Positions 1 to 10,483 are shown, counted from the stretch's first letter. The stretch is DNA of 64,000 bases from Gammaproteobacteria bacterium (GCA_013373375.1 JABXHY010000027.1:1-64000), one strand, 5' to 3'. The notes: generated by a model from the letters alone, not told the origin. Numbers and translations: made by a program.

Positions 1-1115
1 CTGAAGGCGCTGAAGCTAAAGGTATCGTTAAGAACCTTACTGATTACGGTGCGTTTGTTGATTTAGGTGGTGTTGACGGTCTTCTGCATATCACAGATAT
101 GAGCTGGAAGCGTGTTAAGCATCCTTCTGAAATCGTTCAAGTTGGCGATGAGATTAACGTTAAAGTATTGAAGTTTGACAAAGACAAACAACGCGTATCG
201 CTAGGTCTTAAACAACTTGGTGAAGATCCATGGGTTGATATCGCTCGTCGTTACCCAGAGGGTGCTCGAATCTTTGGTCGTGTAACAAATCTTACTGACT
301 ACGGTTGTTTCGTTGAAATTGAAGAAGGTGTTGAAGGTCTTGTTCACGTTTCTGAAATGGATTGGACTAATAAAAACATTCACCCAAGCAAAGTCGTTAA
401 CTTAGGCGATGAAGTAGAAGTCTTGGTATTAGATATCGACGAAGAGCGTCGTCGTATCTCTCTTGGTGTTAAGCAATGCAAACCAAACCCTTGGAATGAA
501 TTTGCTTCTAAACAAGATAAGGGCGACCGTGTTAAGGGTAAAATCAAGTCGATTACAGACTTCGGTATCTTCATTGGTCTTGACGGTGGCATCGATGGTC
601 TTGTTCATTTGTCTGACATCTCTTGGAGTCTTGCTGGTGAAGAGGCAGTACGTGATTACAAGAAAGGCGATGAAGTTGAAGCTGTTGTTTTAGCGGTTGA
701 TGCAGAGCGTGAGCGTATTTCTTTAGGTATCAAACAAGTTGACGAAGATCCTTTCTCAGGATTTATGGCGGCTAACCCTAAAGGTACTATCGTCAATGGT
801 AAAGTAACTGAAGTTGATGCAAAAGGAGCGAAAATCCTATTGTCTGACAACGTTGAAGGTTACTTACGAGCTTCTGAAATCAGCGCAGAGCGTGTTGAAG
901 ATGCATCTAAACACCTTAATGTAGACGACGCAGTTGAAGCTAAGTTCATCGGTGTTGATCGTAAAAATCGAGTGATTAATCTTTCGATTAAAGCGAAAGA
1001 CCACGCAGAAGAGCAAAAAGCCATCAAAGAGTTCAGCAAAGAACAGGCTGATGACAGTGCTCCAGCGACCCTTGGTGATCTATTAAAAGAGAAAATGGAT
1101 CAACAAGACGCTTAA
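1..1115 (+). CDS. rpsA: 30S ribosomal protein S1, 3' part (5' end outside window)
   Basis: The reading frame is already open at base 3, so the gene begins before the window. About 370 codons are visible. Four S1 RNA-binding repeats can be seen: one cut by the window edge ([11 protein letters not shown]), then repeats carrying [22 protein letters not shown] and a diverged last one ([11 protein letters not shown]). Compared with the E. coli protein of about 557 residues this corresponds to repeats 3 to 6, so roughly the first third is missing. S1 holds mRNA on the 30S subunit during initiation. A strong hairpin terminator follows at 1136, and ihfB comes next, the usual rpsA-ihfB order of gammaproteobacteria. 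Confidence 0.97.
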   Translation, partial: EGAEAKGIVKNLTDYGAFVDLGGVDGLLHITDMSWKRVKHPSEIVQVGDEINVKVLKFDKDKQRVSLGLKQLGEDPWVDIARRYPEGARIFGRVTNLTDYGCFVEIEEGVEGLVHVSEMDWTNKNIHPSKVVNLGDEVEVLVLDIDEERRRISLGVKQCKPNPWNEFASKQDKGDRVKGKIKSITDFGIFIGLDGGIDGLVHLSDISWSLAGEEAVRDYKKGDEVEAVVLAVDAERERISLGIKQVDEDPFSGFMAANPKGTIVNGKVTEVDAKGAKILLSDNVEGYLRASEISAERVEDASKHLNVDDAVEAKFIGVDRKNRVINLSIKAKDHAEEQKAIKEFSKEQADDSAPATLGDLLKEKMDQQDA

Positions 1116-1135
1116 TAACATAGCGCAATGCGATT

Positions 1136-1173
1136 AAATGCACTTAATCCTTTGATTAAGTGCATTTTTTTTT
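1136..1173 (+). terminator. Rho-independent terminator after rpsA
   Basis: A perfect 14-bp stem (1136-1149 with 1154-1167) around a CTTT loop is followed by a T run to 1173. It sits 20 bases after the rpsA stop and separates rpsA from ihfB. Confidence 0.93.
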
Positions 1174-1244
1174 GATCTGACGGGTCATTTTGTACTATCT
1201 TAAAGAGACCTAACCTTTTGAATAACAAGGAAAACGGGTTTCCG

Positions 1245-1538
1245 ATGACCAAATCTGAACTTATTGAACGACTGGCAGCGCACCAGACACAATTATCTGC
1301 CAAAGATGTTGAGTTGGTCGTGAAAAGTTTACTTGAGCATATGGCACAAGCATTGGCTCGTGGGGAGCGTATCGAAATACGAGGATTTGGAAGCTTTTCT
1401 TTGCATTTTCGAGCTCCAAGAACAGGCCGCAATCCAAAAACTGGTGATGCGGTAACTTTAGCTGGAAAGTATGTTCCACATTTTAAGCCTGGTAAAGAAT
1501 TAAGAGACCGGGTTAATGAAAGTATCCAGCAGGATTAG
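1245..1538 (+). CDS. ihfB: Integration host factor subunit beta
   Basis: The protein of 97 residues belongs to the HU/IHF family. It starts [10 protein letters not shown], as in other IhfB proteins, and carries the beta-arm motif GRNPKTG, whose proline intercalates DNA. IHF is a heterodimer that bends DNA by a very large angle at specific sites. I chose the ATG at 1245 rather than an in-frame TTG at 1218, because it matches the family N-terminus and has an AAGGA sequence upstream. The alpha subunit is encoded at 60289, so both halves of IHF lie in this window on either side of the polysaccharide locus. A terminator follows directly. Confidence 0.96.
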   Translation: MTKSELIERLAAHQTQLSAKDVELVVKSLLEHMAQALARGERIEIRGFGSFSLHFRAPRTGRNPKTGDAVTLAGKYVPHFKPGKELRDRVNESIQQD

Positions 1539-1554
1539 GGGTGTCCCTAAAAAT

Positions 1555-1585
1555 AAAAAGGCATGTCATTGACCTGCCTTTTTTT
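1555..1585 (+). terminator. Rho-independent terminator after ihfB
   Basis: AAAAAGGCA at 1555-1563 pairs with TGCCTTTTT at 1575-1583. A short inner GTC/GAC stem follows, and the T run reaches 1585. It ends the ihfB transcript 17 bases after the stop codon. Confidence 0.88.
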
Positions 1586-1624
1586 ATGCCCGAAAATTAA
1601 GTCTCAGAATATTTGGAGTCTATC

Positions 1625-1918
1625 GTGCGCAGCTTTTTATTTATTTTATTGTTTATACTAGTTTGCATTTCATCGCTCATATTTTTTGCGCAAAATAATC
1701 AAGATGTGACACTAAGTTATTTTATTGGTGAGTCGGAACAGCCTCTCGCTTTCATAATGGTCGGCTGCTTGATCGTGGGTTATTTGATAGGTTTGCTGAG
1801 TTTGAGCTCAACCATAATGAGACATAAAGTACGAGCTCGATCAGCCGAGAAAAAACTTGAGCAATCAAAAGCTGAGCTTGAAAATTTAAGATCGATGCCA
1901 GTTCGGGACAATTATTAA
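1625..1918 (+). CDS. lapA: Lipopolysaccharide assembly protein A (YciS family)
   Basis: A small inner-membrane protein of about 97 residues with two hydrophobic segments (roughly residues 3-22 and 40-62), followed by a charged helical tail rich in K, E and R. The motif AQNNQDVTLSYF between the segments is typical of LapA. With LapB it takes part in the control of LpxC and so of LPS synthesis. The best start is GTG at 1625, six bases after a TTTGGAG ribosome-binding sequence. An upstream in-frame TTG at 1613 would lie inside that sequence. The stop codon directly abuts the lapB ATG, so the two are translationally coupled. Confidence 0.9.
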   Translation: MRSFLFILLFILVCISSLIFFAQNNQDVTLSYFIGESEQPLAFIMVGCLIVGYLIGLLSLSSTIMRHKVRARSAEKKLEQSKAELENLRSMPVRDNY

Positions 1919-3094
1919 ATGAACGAATGGTTGTTTTACCTTGTCGTTCTAATGCTTCCAATCGCGGCTTATTCTGGTTACCGCCTTGGTAAAAGAGGCA
2001 AAAGAACAAGCCGTAAATCTAAATCACATCTTTCAAGAGACTATTTTGTTGGACTTAATTACCTACTGAATGAGCAGCCAGACAAAGCGATTGATACTTT
2101 TGTGCAAATGCTTGAGGTTGATTCTGAAACCGTCGAAACTCACTTAGCTCTTGGTAATTTATTTCGCAAACGAGGCGAAGTTGATAAAGCCATTCGATTA
2201 CACCAAAACTTAATTGCACGACCATCATTGTTGCCTCAGCTGCGCAAATTAGCGCTATTTGAGTTAGGAATGGATTACATGAGCGCTGGTTTGTTTGACA
2301 GAGCAGAAAGTATTTTTAAAGAGCTCAAACCTGAGCCACAACATAAAGCAGCAAGTCTGCGACAGTTAATGATTATTTATCAGCAAACTCGGGACTGGAC
2401 AAACGCCGTTTCGACAGCTGAGCAGTTGCAAGCCGTCGACCATCAAGATCATGCGAAGGAAATCGCCCATTTTTATTGCGAGCGGGCTGAGCAACAGTTG
2501 GATCTCCAAGATTATAAGCAAGCAGCAGCTTCATTAAAAAGAGCTCTGCAAATTGATTCTGCTTGCGTTAGGGCTTCAATGTTAAAAGCAGATATGGCTT
2601 TTCAGCAAGGTACACCAAAACAAGCGATAAAAGCCTATCGCGAAGTAATAAGGCAAAACCCGGCCTATGTTCCGGAGATAATTGCACCTGCTGAGAGAAC
2701 ATTTCAGTCATTGAGAGATGAAAAAGGTTTTAAGCAATTTTTGGAGCGTTCTTTGGAGCATTCGCACAGCGCTTCTGCAGTCTTGGCGTATGCTGAATTA
2801 GTCGAAAAGCACGATGGTGAGAAAGCTGCTGCCGAATTTATTGCAAAGCAATTGCAAAAGCACCCTTCTTTAAAAGGGCTTTTGAAGCTAATAGCAATGC
2901 ACATAGAGCATGCTCAGGAGTCGGCGAAGCCGAGTTTACAAATGCTTTACGATATAGTCGATAAATCTTATCAATCAAAGCCTTCATTTTTGTGTCAAAC
3001 ATGCGGCTTCAGTGGTAAGTCTCTGTATTGGCAGTGTCCGAGTTGCAAAAATTGGGACACCGTTCAACCACTTACCGGTTTAGGAGGGGAATAA
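1919..3094 (+). CDS. lapB: Lipopolysaccharide assembly protein B (YciM family, TPR plus rubredoxin-like domain)
   Basis: 391 residues, close to the E. coli length of 389. The order is an N-terminal membrane anchor (residues 3-20), TPR repeats through most of the protein (the first contains [16 protein letters not shown]), and a C-terminal rubredoxin-like metal site with CQTC near residue 359 and CPSC near residue 373. All four cysteines are present. LapB promotes FtsH degradation of LpxC and links LPS synthesis to envelope assembly. It starts at the base after the lapA stop and is followed by pyrF after one base, which suggests a lapA-lapB-pyrF operon. Confidence 0.96.
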   Translation: MNEWLFYLVVLMLPIAAYSGYRLGKRGKRTSRKSKSHLSRDYFVGLNYLLNEQPDKAIDTFVQMLEVDSETVETHLALGNLFRKRGEVDKAIRLHQNLIARPSLLPQLRKLALFELGMDYMSAGLFDRAESIFKELKPEPQHKAASLRQLMIIYQQTRDWTNAVSTAEQLQAVDHQDHAKEIAHFYCERAEQQLDLQDYKQAAASLKRALQIDSACVRASMLKADMAFQQGTPKQAIKAYREVIRQNPAYVPEIIAPAERTFQSLRDEKGFKQFLERSLEHSHSASAVLAYAELVEKHDGEKAAAEFIAKQLQKHPSLKGLLKLIAMHIEHAQESAKPSLQMLYDIVDKSYQSKPSFLCQTCGFSGKSLYWQCPSCKNWDTVQPLTGLGGE

Positions 3095-3095
3095 G

Positions 3096-3803
3096 TTGAG
3101 TCTTGGGCCGAGAATTATTGTTGCGTTAGATTTTGCCAATCAGAAAGATGCTTTCGAATTGGTTGATCAGTTAGATCCATCTCAGTGTCGCCTGAAAGTG
3201 GGAAAAGAGATGTTTACTCACTTTGGGCCAAACTTTGTAAAGCAGCTTATTGATAGAGACTTTGATGTCTTTCTTGATTTGAAGTTTCACGATATTCCCA
3301 ACACCGTAAGTAAAGCTTGTTTGGCTGCGGCCGAGCTCGGAGTTTGGATGGTAAATGTGCACACTTCAGGTGGCCAAAAAATGATGGAAACGACGGCCAA
3401 GTCACTGGAGGTGTTTGGCTCCGAGCGACCTTTATTGATTGGTGTCACTGTTTTAACCAGTATGACAGAAAGTGAGTTAAAGAGTATTGGAGTTGAAGAA
3501 TCATTAGAACAACATGTGCTTCGGCTAGCAGCCCTTGCTCAAAAGAGTGGGCTAGATGGAGTTGTTTGTTCCGCACATGAAGCTGCTGGACTAAAATCGA
3601 ACTTGGGAAAAGACTTCAGTCTTGTAACCCCGGGTATTCGTCTTGCGTCCGCTAATGCTGACGATCAGTCAAGAATTATGACGCCTGAGCAAGCAATAAA
3701 AGCGGGATCAGACTATTTAGTTATCGGTCGACCCATAACTCAGGCGAGTAATCCGCTCACCGCATTGTGCGATATCTCGGAATCTGTATCTCAAGTATTG
3801 TAA
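3096..3803 (+). CDS. pyrF: Orotidine 5'-phosphate decarboxylase
   Basis: 235 residues, the usual size. It converts OMP to UMP in pyrimidine synthesis. The catalytic motif is [12 protein letters not shown] (the D-K-x-x-D network), and the phosphate-binding region VTPGIR and YLVIGRPIT near the C-terminus is intact. The start is TTG at 3096, with a strong AGGAGGGG ribosome-binding sequence six bases upstream. No in-frame ATG gives a full N-terminus ([15 protein letters not shown]). It follows lapB by one base, as in many gammaproteobacteria. Confidence 0.96.
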   Translation: MSLGPRIIVALDFANQKDAFELVDQLDPSQCRLKVGKEMFTHFGPNFVKQLIDRDFDVFLDLKFHDIPNTVSKACLAAAELGVWMVNVHTSGGQKMMETTAKSLEVFGSERPLLIGVTVLTSMTESELKSIGVEESLEQHVLRLAALAQKSGLDGVVCSAHEAAGLKSNLGKDFSLVTPGIRLASANADDQSRIMTPEQAIKAGSDYLVIGRPITQASNPLTALCDISESVSQVL

Positions 3804-3904
3804 TTGGTTTATAGGTTTCATTAAAATCTCTCCCGTCACCCAAGGAAGTACGCAGGAAGGCGAAGGTGGCATTTTAAACATTAGGATATTTTAAGGAGAT
3901 AATT

Positions 3905-4222
3905 ATGAAATCTATATTAATTCAATTGGTACTTTTAAGCTTATTATCTGTTGCTGGAACTAATATTGTCCACGCTGCAAAGCCTGAAAAATCATCACAA
4001 AAGCCGGTGACTGCAGACGTAAAAGTAGCGATGATTAATATTAATGAGGCAACTGCGGCAGAAATGGCAGAGCAGCTAAAAGGTGTTGGTTTGAAGCGAG
4101 CTGAAGCAATCGTGAGCTTGCGTAAACAACTCGGAGGTTTCAAGAAAGTTGAACAGTTACTAGATGTTAAGGGCATTGGTGAAGCGACTTTGAATAAAAA
4201 TAAGGCTATTATTCGACTCTAA
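3905..4222 (+). CDS. Secreted helix-hairpin-helix DNA-binding protein (ComEA-like)
   Basis: 105 residues. A signal peptide (MKSILIQLVLLSLLSVAG, cut probably after VHAA) is followed by a linker and one HhH pair: ININEATAAEMAEQLKGVG, then KKVEQLLDVKGIGEATL. This is the ComEA domain, which binds double-stranded DNA in the periplasm during natural transformation. The short form without other competence genes nearby is common in gammaproteobacteria, and its role is not always established. A clear AAGGAG ribosome-binding site precedes the ATG, and the gene has its own terminator. Confidence 0.85.
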   Translation: MKSILIQLVLLSLLSVAGTNIVHAAKPEKSSQKPVTADVKVAMININEATAAEMAEQLKGVGLKRAEAIVSLRKQLGGFKKVEQLLDVKGIGEATLNKNKAIIRL

Positions 4223-4248
4223 GTTAAAGTTATAGTCTGATTAAATCG

Positions 4249-4278
4249 ATAGGGCGACATATTCGCCCTATTTTTTTA
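4249..4278 (+). terminator. Rho-independent terminator after the HhH gene
   Basis: TAGGGCGA and TCGCCCTA form an 8-bp stem (4250-4257 with 4263-4270), followed by a run of T to about 4277. Confidence 0.9.
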
Positions 4279-4313
4279 TAATCAAACAAAAGAAATTTGG
4301 AGATAACCTCAGC

Positions 4314-5783
4314 ATGAATATTGTTCCCGTTATATTAAGCGGTGGTGCAGGCAGTCGGTTATGGCCTGTATCAAGAGAACTCTATCCGAAGCAATTGGTA
4401 AAACTGCTCGGCGAAAAAAGTTTATTGCAGCAAACTTTATTGCGTTGTGAAAAGCTAAAAGCTGAGAACAAAAGTATTTCTAACCCTGTAATTGTGTGTA
4501 ATGAGCAACACAGATTTTTGGTGGCTCAACAAGCGTCTGAAGTTGGGGTTTCATTGGGTGCGATAATCTTAGAGCCCGTTGGGCGTAACACTGCTCCTGC
4601 TTTAACTCTCGCAGCGCAATACATTGAGCAGAAAGTGAGTTCGAGCTTAATGATTGTTTGGCCTGCGGATCATGCGATTAAAAATGAAGAACAATTTATC
4701 AAGGATACTCTGGATTGTTGTCGCTCTATAAGTTTATCCGACAATATAGGCGTTTTTGGAATTAGACCTACGGTCCCTCATGAAGGATATGGTTACATTG
4801 AAGTGGCCGAAGTAGACAGCAATGTGACGTTGCAGGAAGTGAAGTCTTTCAAAGAAAAACCTGAAAAAAAATTAGCGGAGCAATACCTAAAGTCTGGGAA
4901 TTATTTTTGGAATAGCGGAACTTTTGTTATTTCTTCGGTTAATTGGTGCCGCGCGATAAAAACGTTCAATAAAGAGATTGCTGGTAGTTGTGAGAAGGCT
5001 ATTGCTAACGCGCAGCAAGACCTGGATTTTGTGAGAGTTAATAAAGAAGATTTTGCAGCTTCTCCGAGCGACTCTATTGACTATGCCGTTATTGAGCAGG
5101 TTGAGCAACTAGAGGCCATAGGTGTATCGATCAAAGTAAAACCTCTTGATTGTGGCTGGACCGATTTGGGTGCATGGCCAAGTGTCTCTGACTATTTAGA
5201 GCATGACGATCATCAAAATGTTACTCAAGGCGATGTAGTTCTCGAGAATGTAAGAAATACATTTGTTCATTCATCCGAAAGGTTTGTTGCAGCGGTAGGT
5301 GTTGAAGATCTTGTAATCGTCGAAACTCCTGACGCAGTATTGGTTGCAAGTAAACACGAAGCGCAAAATGTTAAAAAAGTGGTCGAAAAACTTAAACAAT
5401 CAGGTAGGGAAGAGCACTTGGTTCATCGAAAGGTTTTCAGGCCCTGGGGCAATTATGAAACTGTTGATTATGGTTCGCGTTATCAGGTCAAGCGAATCGT
5501 GGTCAACCCTGGTGCAAGGCTGTCATTACAAATGCATCATCATCGAGCAGAACACTGGATAGTTGTTCATGGAACAGCGGAAGTAACTTGCGATGAAAAA
5601 ACATTTTTAATGAGTGAAAATGAGTCAACCTATATTCCAGTTGGCTCAAAGCATCGGTTAGCAAATCCTGGAAAATTTCCTTTAGAGCTGATAGAAGTTC
5701 AATCAGGGGCTTATTTGGGAGAAGACGATATTGTTAGGTTTGACGATATCTACGGGCGAGCTAATGAGAGTGTTAAGCCTTGA
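4314..5783 (+). CDS. manC: Mannose-1-phosphate guanylyltransferase / mannose-6-phosphate isomerase (type II)
   Basis: 489 residues, full length for the bifunctional family. The N-terminal pyrophosphorylase domain has the signature GGAGSRLWPVSRELYPKQ at residues 10-27 and PLDCGWTDLGAW near residue 278. The C-terminal cupin domain carries RPWGNYE and the metal-binding QMHHHRAEHW. It makes GDP-mannose from mannose-1-phosphate and GTP, and can supply mannose-6-phosphate from fructose-6-phosphate. Its partner manB lies 38 kb downstream at 42281, so the pathway is split. GDP-mannose would feed the surface polysaccharide; its conversion to GDP-fucose appears lost (see 13201-14072). Confidence 0.95.
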   Translation: MNIVPVILSGGAGSRLWPVSRELYPKQLVKLLGEKSLLQQTLLRCEKLKAENKSISNPVIVCNEQHRFLVAQQASEVGVSLGAIILEPVGRNTAPALTLAAQYIEQKVSSSLMIVWPADHAIKNEEQFIKDTLDCCRSISLSDNIGVFGIRPTVPHEGYGYIEVAEVDSNVTLQEVKSFKEKPEKKLAEQYLKSGNYFWNSGTFVISSVNWCRAIKTFNKEIAGSCEKAIANAQQDLDFVRVNKEDFAASPSDSIDYAVIEQVEQLEAIGVSIKVKPLDCGWTDLGAWPSVSDYLEHDDHQNVTQGDVVLENVRNTFVHSSERFVAAVGVEDLVIVETPDAVLVASKHEAQNVKKVVEKLKQSGREEHLVHRKVFRPWGNYETVDYGSRYQVKRIVVNPGARLSLQMHHHRAEHWIVVHGTAEVTCDEKTFLMSENESTYIPVGSKHRLANPGKFPLELIEVQSGAYLGEDDIVRFDDIYGRANESVKP

Positions 5784-5889
5784 CGTTTTCTTACCAGCAG
5801 TGATTTTATTTGCAGCATGGAAAACATGACACTACAAGTTTAATAATTATAAAAAACTATTAGAAGAAGAAGCAAGCGGAGAGTTGTCG

Positions 5890-7422
5890 ATGAATCAGCA
5901 CTGGCCAGAAAGTTTAATTAAGGAAGCAGAGAAACTGAAAGGTGTACGCATTTCGGATTTATTTAGTCAGGAAGCCGATCGCTTAAGTTATCTTTCTGCC
6001 AACGCTTGCGGGATTTATATCGATGCCTCAAAAAACCTGATTAATCATGTTGCGTTTGAAGAGTTAGTTAGTTTTGCTCAAAAGAAAAGGGTAACCGATG
6101 CAATCAAGAGTATGTTTCAAGGTAACAAAATTAATTACACTGAAAACCGAGCGGTTTTACACACGCTTTTGAGGTCTTCTCAATCTAATGTGGCAGAATA
6201 TGAAGCTGTTAAGTCAGAGCGTCATAACGTCTCTGAGTTTGCTGAGCAGATTCGATCAGGAAAAACTCTTGGAGCAACAGGTAAGCCTATTAAATTTATC
6301 GTCAATATTGGTATTGGTGGTTCTGATCTAGGCCCCCAACTTTTGGTCGACGCGTTTAGATCCTCAATTCCAACGACGTTAGACTATGAGTTCCTAAGCG
6401 ATGTCGATGATGAACAGCTTGATTATATCTGGAAGCGAGTCGATCCTGAGGCAACCTTATTTATTTTATGCTCTAAGTCGTTTACCACATGGGAAACGCA
6501 AACTAACGCAAAAAGAGTGATCGAGAGACTAAAAGAAGCCGTTGGTGATAACTGGAATAAACACTTTGCTGGAGTTGCTGTTGATGTCGATGCAATGAGC
6601 CGTTTTGGAATTTTACCGCAACGACAATTTAAAATATGGGATTTTGTTGGCGGTCGATATTCGGTTTGGTCATCTGTAAATTTAATTGCGAGAATATTAC
6701 TCGGCAACAAATTGGTTGATGAGTTTTTATTTGGTGCAGAAGACATGGACAAACACTTTCAAGATGCGCCACTCGACAGTAACTTACCCGTTTTGCTTGC
6801 ACTTATTCAAACATGGAACATACAATTTTTAAATCATTCTGTATTTATCACTTTACCTTATTCTCATGGGTTAAGACTATTTCCGGATTATCAACAGCAA
6901 CTGGAAATGGAAAGCAATGGAAAAAGGGTCGACAGACAAGGTCAGCCTATCAATTGGCCAACGTGTCCTTACATCTTTGGTCAACTGGGTTTAAATGCTC
7001 AGCACGCGTTTATGCAACTGGTTCATCAAAGTGATCGACAAACCTATGTTGAGTTTATTGCTGTGCCTTCGAAAACTCGTAATTTTGAAGACGACGTTGC
7101 TTTTCGAAGTTGCTTGGCTCAATCGCAAGCTTTGATGGAAGGAACACTAGACGAAAGTGTTGAAGAGAAACGCTGTCCTGGTAACCGACCTTCAACCACT
7201 CTTGTACTCGATAAGCTAACTCCGAAAACTTTAGGAAGTTTGGTTGCCTTATATGAACATAAAGTATTTGTACAAAGTGTCCTTTGGGACATTAATGCTT
7301 TTGATCAATTTGGTGTAGAGTTAGGGAAAAAAATCGCAACGCAGTTAACATCAAAATCAGTTGAGGACAATAATGTTGATGATTCGACTAGAAGTCTAAT
7401 TCGTTTTCATTCTGCGTCTTAA
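5890..7422 (+). CDS. pgi: Glucose-6-phosphate isomerase
   Basis: About 510 residues, somewhat shorter than the E. coli enzyme (549). It interconverts glucose-6-phosphate and fructose-6-phosphate. Family signatures are visible: NIGIGGSDLGPQLL (phosphate binding), DFVGGRYSVWSSVNLI, and QLEMESNGKRVD with the catalytic glutamate region. I prefer the ATG at 5890 over the TTG at 5884 because GGAG lies about seven bases before it. The stop codon overlaps the stop codon of the converging rhombosortase gene by four bases. It lies after manC, so hexose-phosphate supply for sugar nucleotides is clustered. Confidence 0.95.
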   Translation: MNQHWPESLIKEAEKLKGVRISDLFSQEADRLSYLSANACGIYIDASKNLINHVAFEELVSFAQKKRVTDAIKSMFQGNKINYTENRAVLHTLLRSSQSNVAEYEAVKSERHNVSEFAEQIRSGKTLGATGKPIKFIVNIGIGGSDLGPQLLVDAFRSSIPTTLDYEFLSDVDDEQLDYIWKRVDPEATLFILCSKSFTTWETQTNAKRVIERLKEAVGDNWNKHFAGVAVDVDAMSRFGILPQRQFKIWDFVGGRYSVWSSVNLIARILLGNKLVDEFLFGAEDMDKHFQDAPLDSNLPVLLALIQTWNIQFLNHSVFITLPYSHGLRLFPDYQQQLEMESNGKRVDRQGQPINWPTCPYIFGQLGLNAQHAFMQLVHQSDRQTYVEFIAVPSKTRNFEDDVAFRSCLAQSQALMEGTLDESVEEKRCPGNRPSTTLVLDKLTPKTLGSLVALYEHKVFVQSVLWDINAFDQFGVELGKKIATQLTSKSVEDNNVDDSTRSLIRFHSAS

Positions 7423-8018
7423 TTTTCCGAGGTAATTTGTGAGCGCTTTTCCATTAATAAATAGAGAATCCCGGTCACAACTCCTGCAACGGCGCCCCAT
7501 AAGTGGGCGTCAATGGCGACAGATGCCGATATCAGTTTTTCAACAGAGGCACTGCTGCCATAAACCTGTTCCCATCCTAATTTTATCGAGACTCCGATAA
7601 ATAAGCCGATTGAAGTTAATTTATTTGTAGCAAAGTCGGCTAAGCCAAAAGCGATTATGGTGCCGTGTAATGCGCCAGAAAGTCCAACGTAGCGTTCGAG
7701 GTCTGGGGAAAAGAAAAAAAGCAAAATTGTATTTAATAAAATAGGCAATGCGATGAAAGTGAGCTGCCACTTTTTGTTTGTGACATCCCAGAATATTAAC
7801 CAGATAAGTCCCATACCACCCACGTTTAAAAGCAAGTGAATCCAGTTGGTATGTAATAAGTTAGCAGTAACAAGTCGCCAAAACTCGCCCGATTCGATTA
7901 GCCCTCGATCGTAAATCAGAGATGGTTTGATTGCTGGTATTAACATAAGAATTAATACGATGATTCCGATTAACAACGGAATTGAGTAACGATTTAGTAG
8001 GGTATTCAAAAGAGGCAT
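7419..8018 (-). CDS. rrtA: Rhombosortase (rhomboid-type intramembrane serine protease)
   Basis: 199 residues with about six transmembrane segments. The rhomboid features are present: HTNWIHLLLNVGGM in an early helix, the serine motif GLSGALHG, and the catalytic histidine in DAHLWGAVAG. The GLSG-x-LHG plus AHLWGA combination and the short length match the rhombosortase branch. That branch is known to process GlyGly-CTERM proteins after type II secretion in marine gammaproteobacteria. No GlyGly-CTERM substrate is visible in the window. The gene faces pgi and their stop codons overlap by four bases. An ordinary short rhomboid protease is the alternative. Confidence 0.85.
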   Translation of the reverse strand: MPLLNTLLNRYSIPLLIGIIVLILMLIPAIKPSLIYDRGLIESGEFWRLVTANLLHTNWIHLLLNVGGMGLIWLIFWDVTNKKWQLTFIALPILLNTILLFFFSPDLERYVGLSGALHGTIIAFGLADFATNKLTSIGLFIGVSIKLGWEQVYGSSASVEKLISASVAIDAHLWGAVAGVVTGILYLLMEKRSQITSEN

Positions 8019-8156
8019 TGCATCGACTTGATAGTGTTTTAGTGTCTAACGAAAACTTTAGCGGTTTTTAGCTCAAGAAGCACTTGTTTTTATTACTGAC
8101 ATCAAGACATTGAAAAGTGCATTTCTTGAAGCAAGATTTAATTTAGGCTTTGCAAC

Positions 8157-8186
8157 AAAAAAGGCCACTCATATGAGTGGCCTTTT
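8157..8186 (-). terminator. Symmetrical terminator downstream of tRNA-Asn
   Basis: AAAAGGCCACTC and GAGTGGCCTTTT form a perfect 12-bp stem around an ATAT loop. Read on the minus strand it follows tRNA-Asn and ends in a T run longer than the stem alone (plus strand shows six A before GGCC). It could also stop plus-strand transcription. Confidence 0.88.
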
Positions 8187-8192
8187 AGAATT

Positions 8193-8269
8193 TGGCTCCC
8201 CCTCCCCGATTTGAACGGGGGACCTGCGGATTAACAGTCCGTCGCTCTAACCAGCTGAGCTAAGGGGGA
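8193..8269 (-). tRNA. tRNA-Asn (anticodon GTT)
   Basis: A 77-nt cloverleaf with encoded CCA on the minus strand. The acceptor stem is TCCCCCT/AGGGGGA, the D-loop is AGCTCAGCTGGTTAGAGC, and the anticodon loop CTGTTAA gives GTT. The T-loop has GTTCAAATC. A terminator follows at 8157-8186. Confidence 0.97.
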
Positions 8270-8473
8270 ATAACCGCTCCTCTCGGAACGGAGCGCAATA
8301 TTATAAGAACAAATCCGCTTGGTCAACACCATACATAAGGAAATTTTGAATATTTATTGGAATTGAACAATTTACCAACAATCAGCTCATTTTTGAGGAT
8401 TTTGTGGACAGACTATCCGGCCAGGTGATTTATTTCGTTATAATGAGCTCAATAAGATGATGACGGGTATTTC

Positions 8474-10483
8474 ATGACTAATCAGTTCGAAATAAAGGCG
8501 CCTTTCCCTCCAGCGGGGGATCAACCCAAAGCTATCGAAGCTCTGCTTGAAGGTTTAGATGATGGCTATGCTCATCAGACATTGCTGGGAGTTACGGGCT
8601 CAGGGAAAACCTACACTATGGCAAATGTAATTGCTAAAAGTAATCGGCCAACTCTGATTATGGCACCGAATAAAACGCTTGCGGCACAGCTCTATGGCGA
8701 AATGAAAGAGTTTTTCCCTGAAAACGCAGTCGAATACTTTGTGTCTTATTACGACTATTACCAACCTGAGGCCTATGTGCCAACTACGGACACCTTTATC
8801 GAAAAAGATGCTTCGATAAACGACCATATTGAACAAATGCGACTTTCGGCAACCAGAGCTCTTCTGGAACGCCGAGACGCAATTATCGTTGCATCAGTAT
8901 CAGCCATCTACGGTTTGGGGGATCCCAAGAAGTTTCACTCTATGGTGATGCATTTAAAAGTAGGGGATGAAATTGACCAAAGAGGTGTTTTGCGGCGCTT
9001 GGCGGAGTTGCAATACACTCGAAATGACATGGATTTACAAAGAGCCACCTATCGAGTGAGAGGTGATGTGATTGATATTTTTCCTGCTGAATCTGAGCGG
9101 GATGCGGTTAGGGTTGAGTTATTTGATGATGAAATCGATAGTTTAAAACAGTTTGACCCCTTGACCGGTGAAGTCACCAAAAAATTAACTCGAGTGACCG
9201 TTTTTCCAAAAAGCCATTATGTCACTGGGCGTCAAACGGTATTGGATGCGATTGAGCAAATTAAAGATGAGCTTAAAGACCGCCTGACGTTTTATGAGAA
9301 AGAACACAAACTGCTAGAAGCACAGCGCATAGATCAGCGAGTAAAGTTCGATATCGAAATGATGACTGAGCTAGGGTATTGCTCGGGAATTGAGAATTAC
9401 TCTCGTTATTTATCCGGTCGCAAGGTTGGCGAGGCCCCGCCAACGTTAATTGACTATTTGCCGGATGATGCGCTGATGATAATAGACGAGTCTCATGTTA
9501 CGGTACCGCAAATTGGTGCCATGTATAAAGGCGATCGATCACGCAAAGAAACCCTGGTTAATTACGGTTTTCGGCTTCCTTCGGCGTTGGATAATCGACC
9601 TCTTAAGTTTGATGAGTTTGAAGGGCTGGCCCCTCAAACCATATTCGTCTCTGCAACCCCTGCAGATTACGAGAAAGAGCATTCTGGTCAAATAGTTGAG
9701 CAAGTAGTAAGACCGACGGGCCTGCTTGATCCGCAGGTGGAGGTTCGACCTGTTGGAACACAAGTTGATGATTTATTGTCGGAAATTCACGAAAGAGTTG
9801 AAGTTGGTGAGCGGGTGTTGGTCACAACGCTCACAAAGCGCATGTCAGAAGATTTAACCGACTACTTAATGGAGCATGGCGTAAAAGTAAGATACCTTCA
9901 CTCGGATATCGATACTGTTGAGCGTATGGAGATTATCCGAGATCTTCGCCTTGGTGAGTTTGATGTGTTAGTCGGCATCAACCTACTGCGGGAAGGTCTT
10001 GATATGCCAGAAGTCAGCCTAGTCGCGATTCTCGACGCTGATAAAGAGGGATTTTTGAGATCTGAGCGCTCATTAATTCAGACGATTGGACGCGCGGCGC
10101 GTAATCTTAATGGAAAGGCTATTCTCTATGGCGACACTATCACTAAGTCAATGAAGAAAGCGATCGATGAGACGGATCGTCGCCGAGCTGTTCAACGTGC
10201 ATTTAATGAAGCAAATGGCATTACACCACAGAGCGTTCGTAGAGCAATTGCCGATGTTATGGATATTGGCGACAGTCGACCTGGCAAGAAAGGTAAAGTG
10301 AAGCTAAGAAAAGTCTCGGATAAATCAGGACGCTACGATGTGGTATCCCCTGCAGAAGCTGAAAAGCAAATTGCTGAGCTAGAAAAGCAGATGATGCAGC
10401 ATGCGAAGAACCTTGAGTTTGAAGATGCTGCGCAAATACGAGATAAAATTGGAAAATTAAGAGAGCATGCTTATATTGGTTAA
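8474..10483 (+). CDS. uvrB: Excinuclease ABC subunit B
   Basis: 669 residues, the normal length. It is the DNA-damage-verifying helicase of nucleotide excision repair and works with UvrA and UvrC. Visible features are Walker A TGSGKTYT near residue 42, the beta-hairpin region with [12 protein letters not shown] near residue 93, DEAD-like IIDESHV, the helicase motif QTIGRAARN, and a C-terminal UVR domain ([19 protein letters not shown]) that contacts UvrC. A TATAAT sequence lies at 8439, but I see no good -35 element and no LexA box (CTG-N10-CAG) in the 200 bases upstream, so SOS control is not supported. Confidence 0.97.
   Translation: MTNQFEIKAPFPPAGDQPKAIEALLEGLDDGYAHQTLLGVTGSGKTYTMANVIAKSNRPTLIMAPNKTLAAQLYGEMKEFFPENAVEYFVSYYDYYQPEAYVPTTDTFIEKDASINDHIEQMRLSATRALLERRDAIIVASVSAIYGLGDPKKFHSMVMHLKVGDEIDQRGVLRRLAELQYTRNDMDLQRATYRVRGDVIDIFPAESERDAVRVELFDDEIDSLKQFDPLTGEVTKKLTRVTVFPKSHYVTGRQTVLDAIEQIKDELKDRLTFYEKEHKLLEAQRIDQRVKFDIEMMTELGYCSGIENYSRYLSGRKVGEAPPTLIDYLPDDALMIIDESHVTVPQIGAMYKGDRSRKETLVNYGFRLPSALDNRPLKFDEFEGLAPQTIFVSATPADYEKEHSGQIVEQVVRPTGLLDPQVEVRPVGTQVDDLLSEIHERVEVGERVLVTTLTKRMSEDLTDYLMEHGVKVRYLHSDIDTVERMEIIRDLRLGEFDVLVGINLLREGLDMPEVSLVAILDADKEGFLRSERSLIQTIGRAARNLNGKAILYGDTITKSMKKAIDETDRRRAVQRAFNEANGITPQSVRRAIADVMDIGDSRPGKKGKVKLRKVSDKSGRYDVVSPAEAEKQIAELEKQMMQHAKNLEFEDAAQIRDKIGKLREHAYIG

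Noticed and set aside
8401..8473. LexA (SOS) box upstream of uvrB
   Set aside because: No CTG-N10-CAG sequence is present; only a TATAAT at 8439 without a matching -35.
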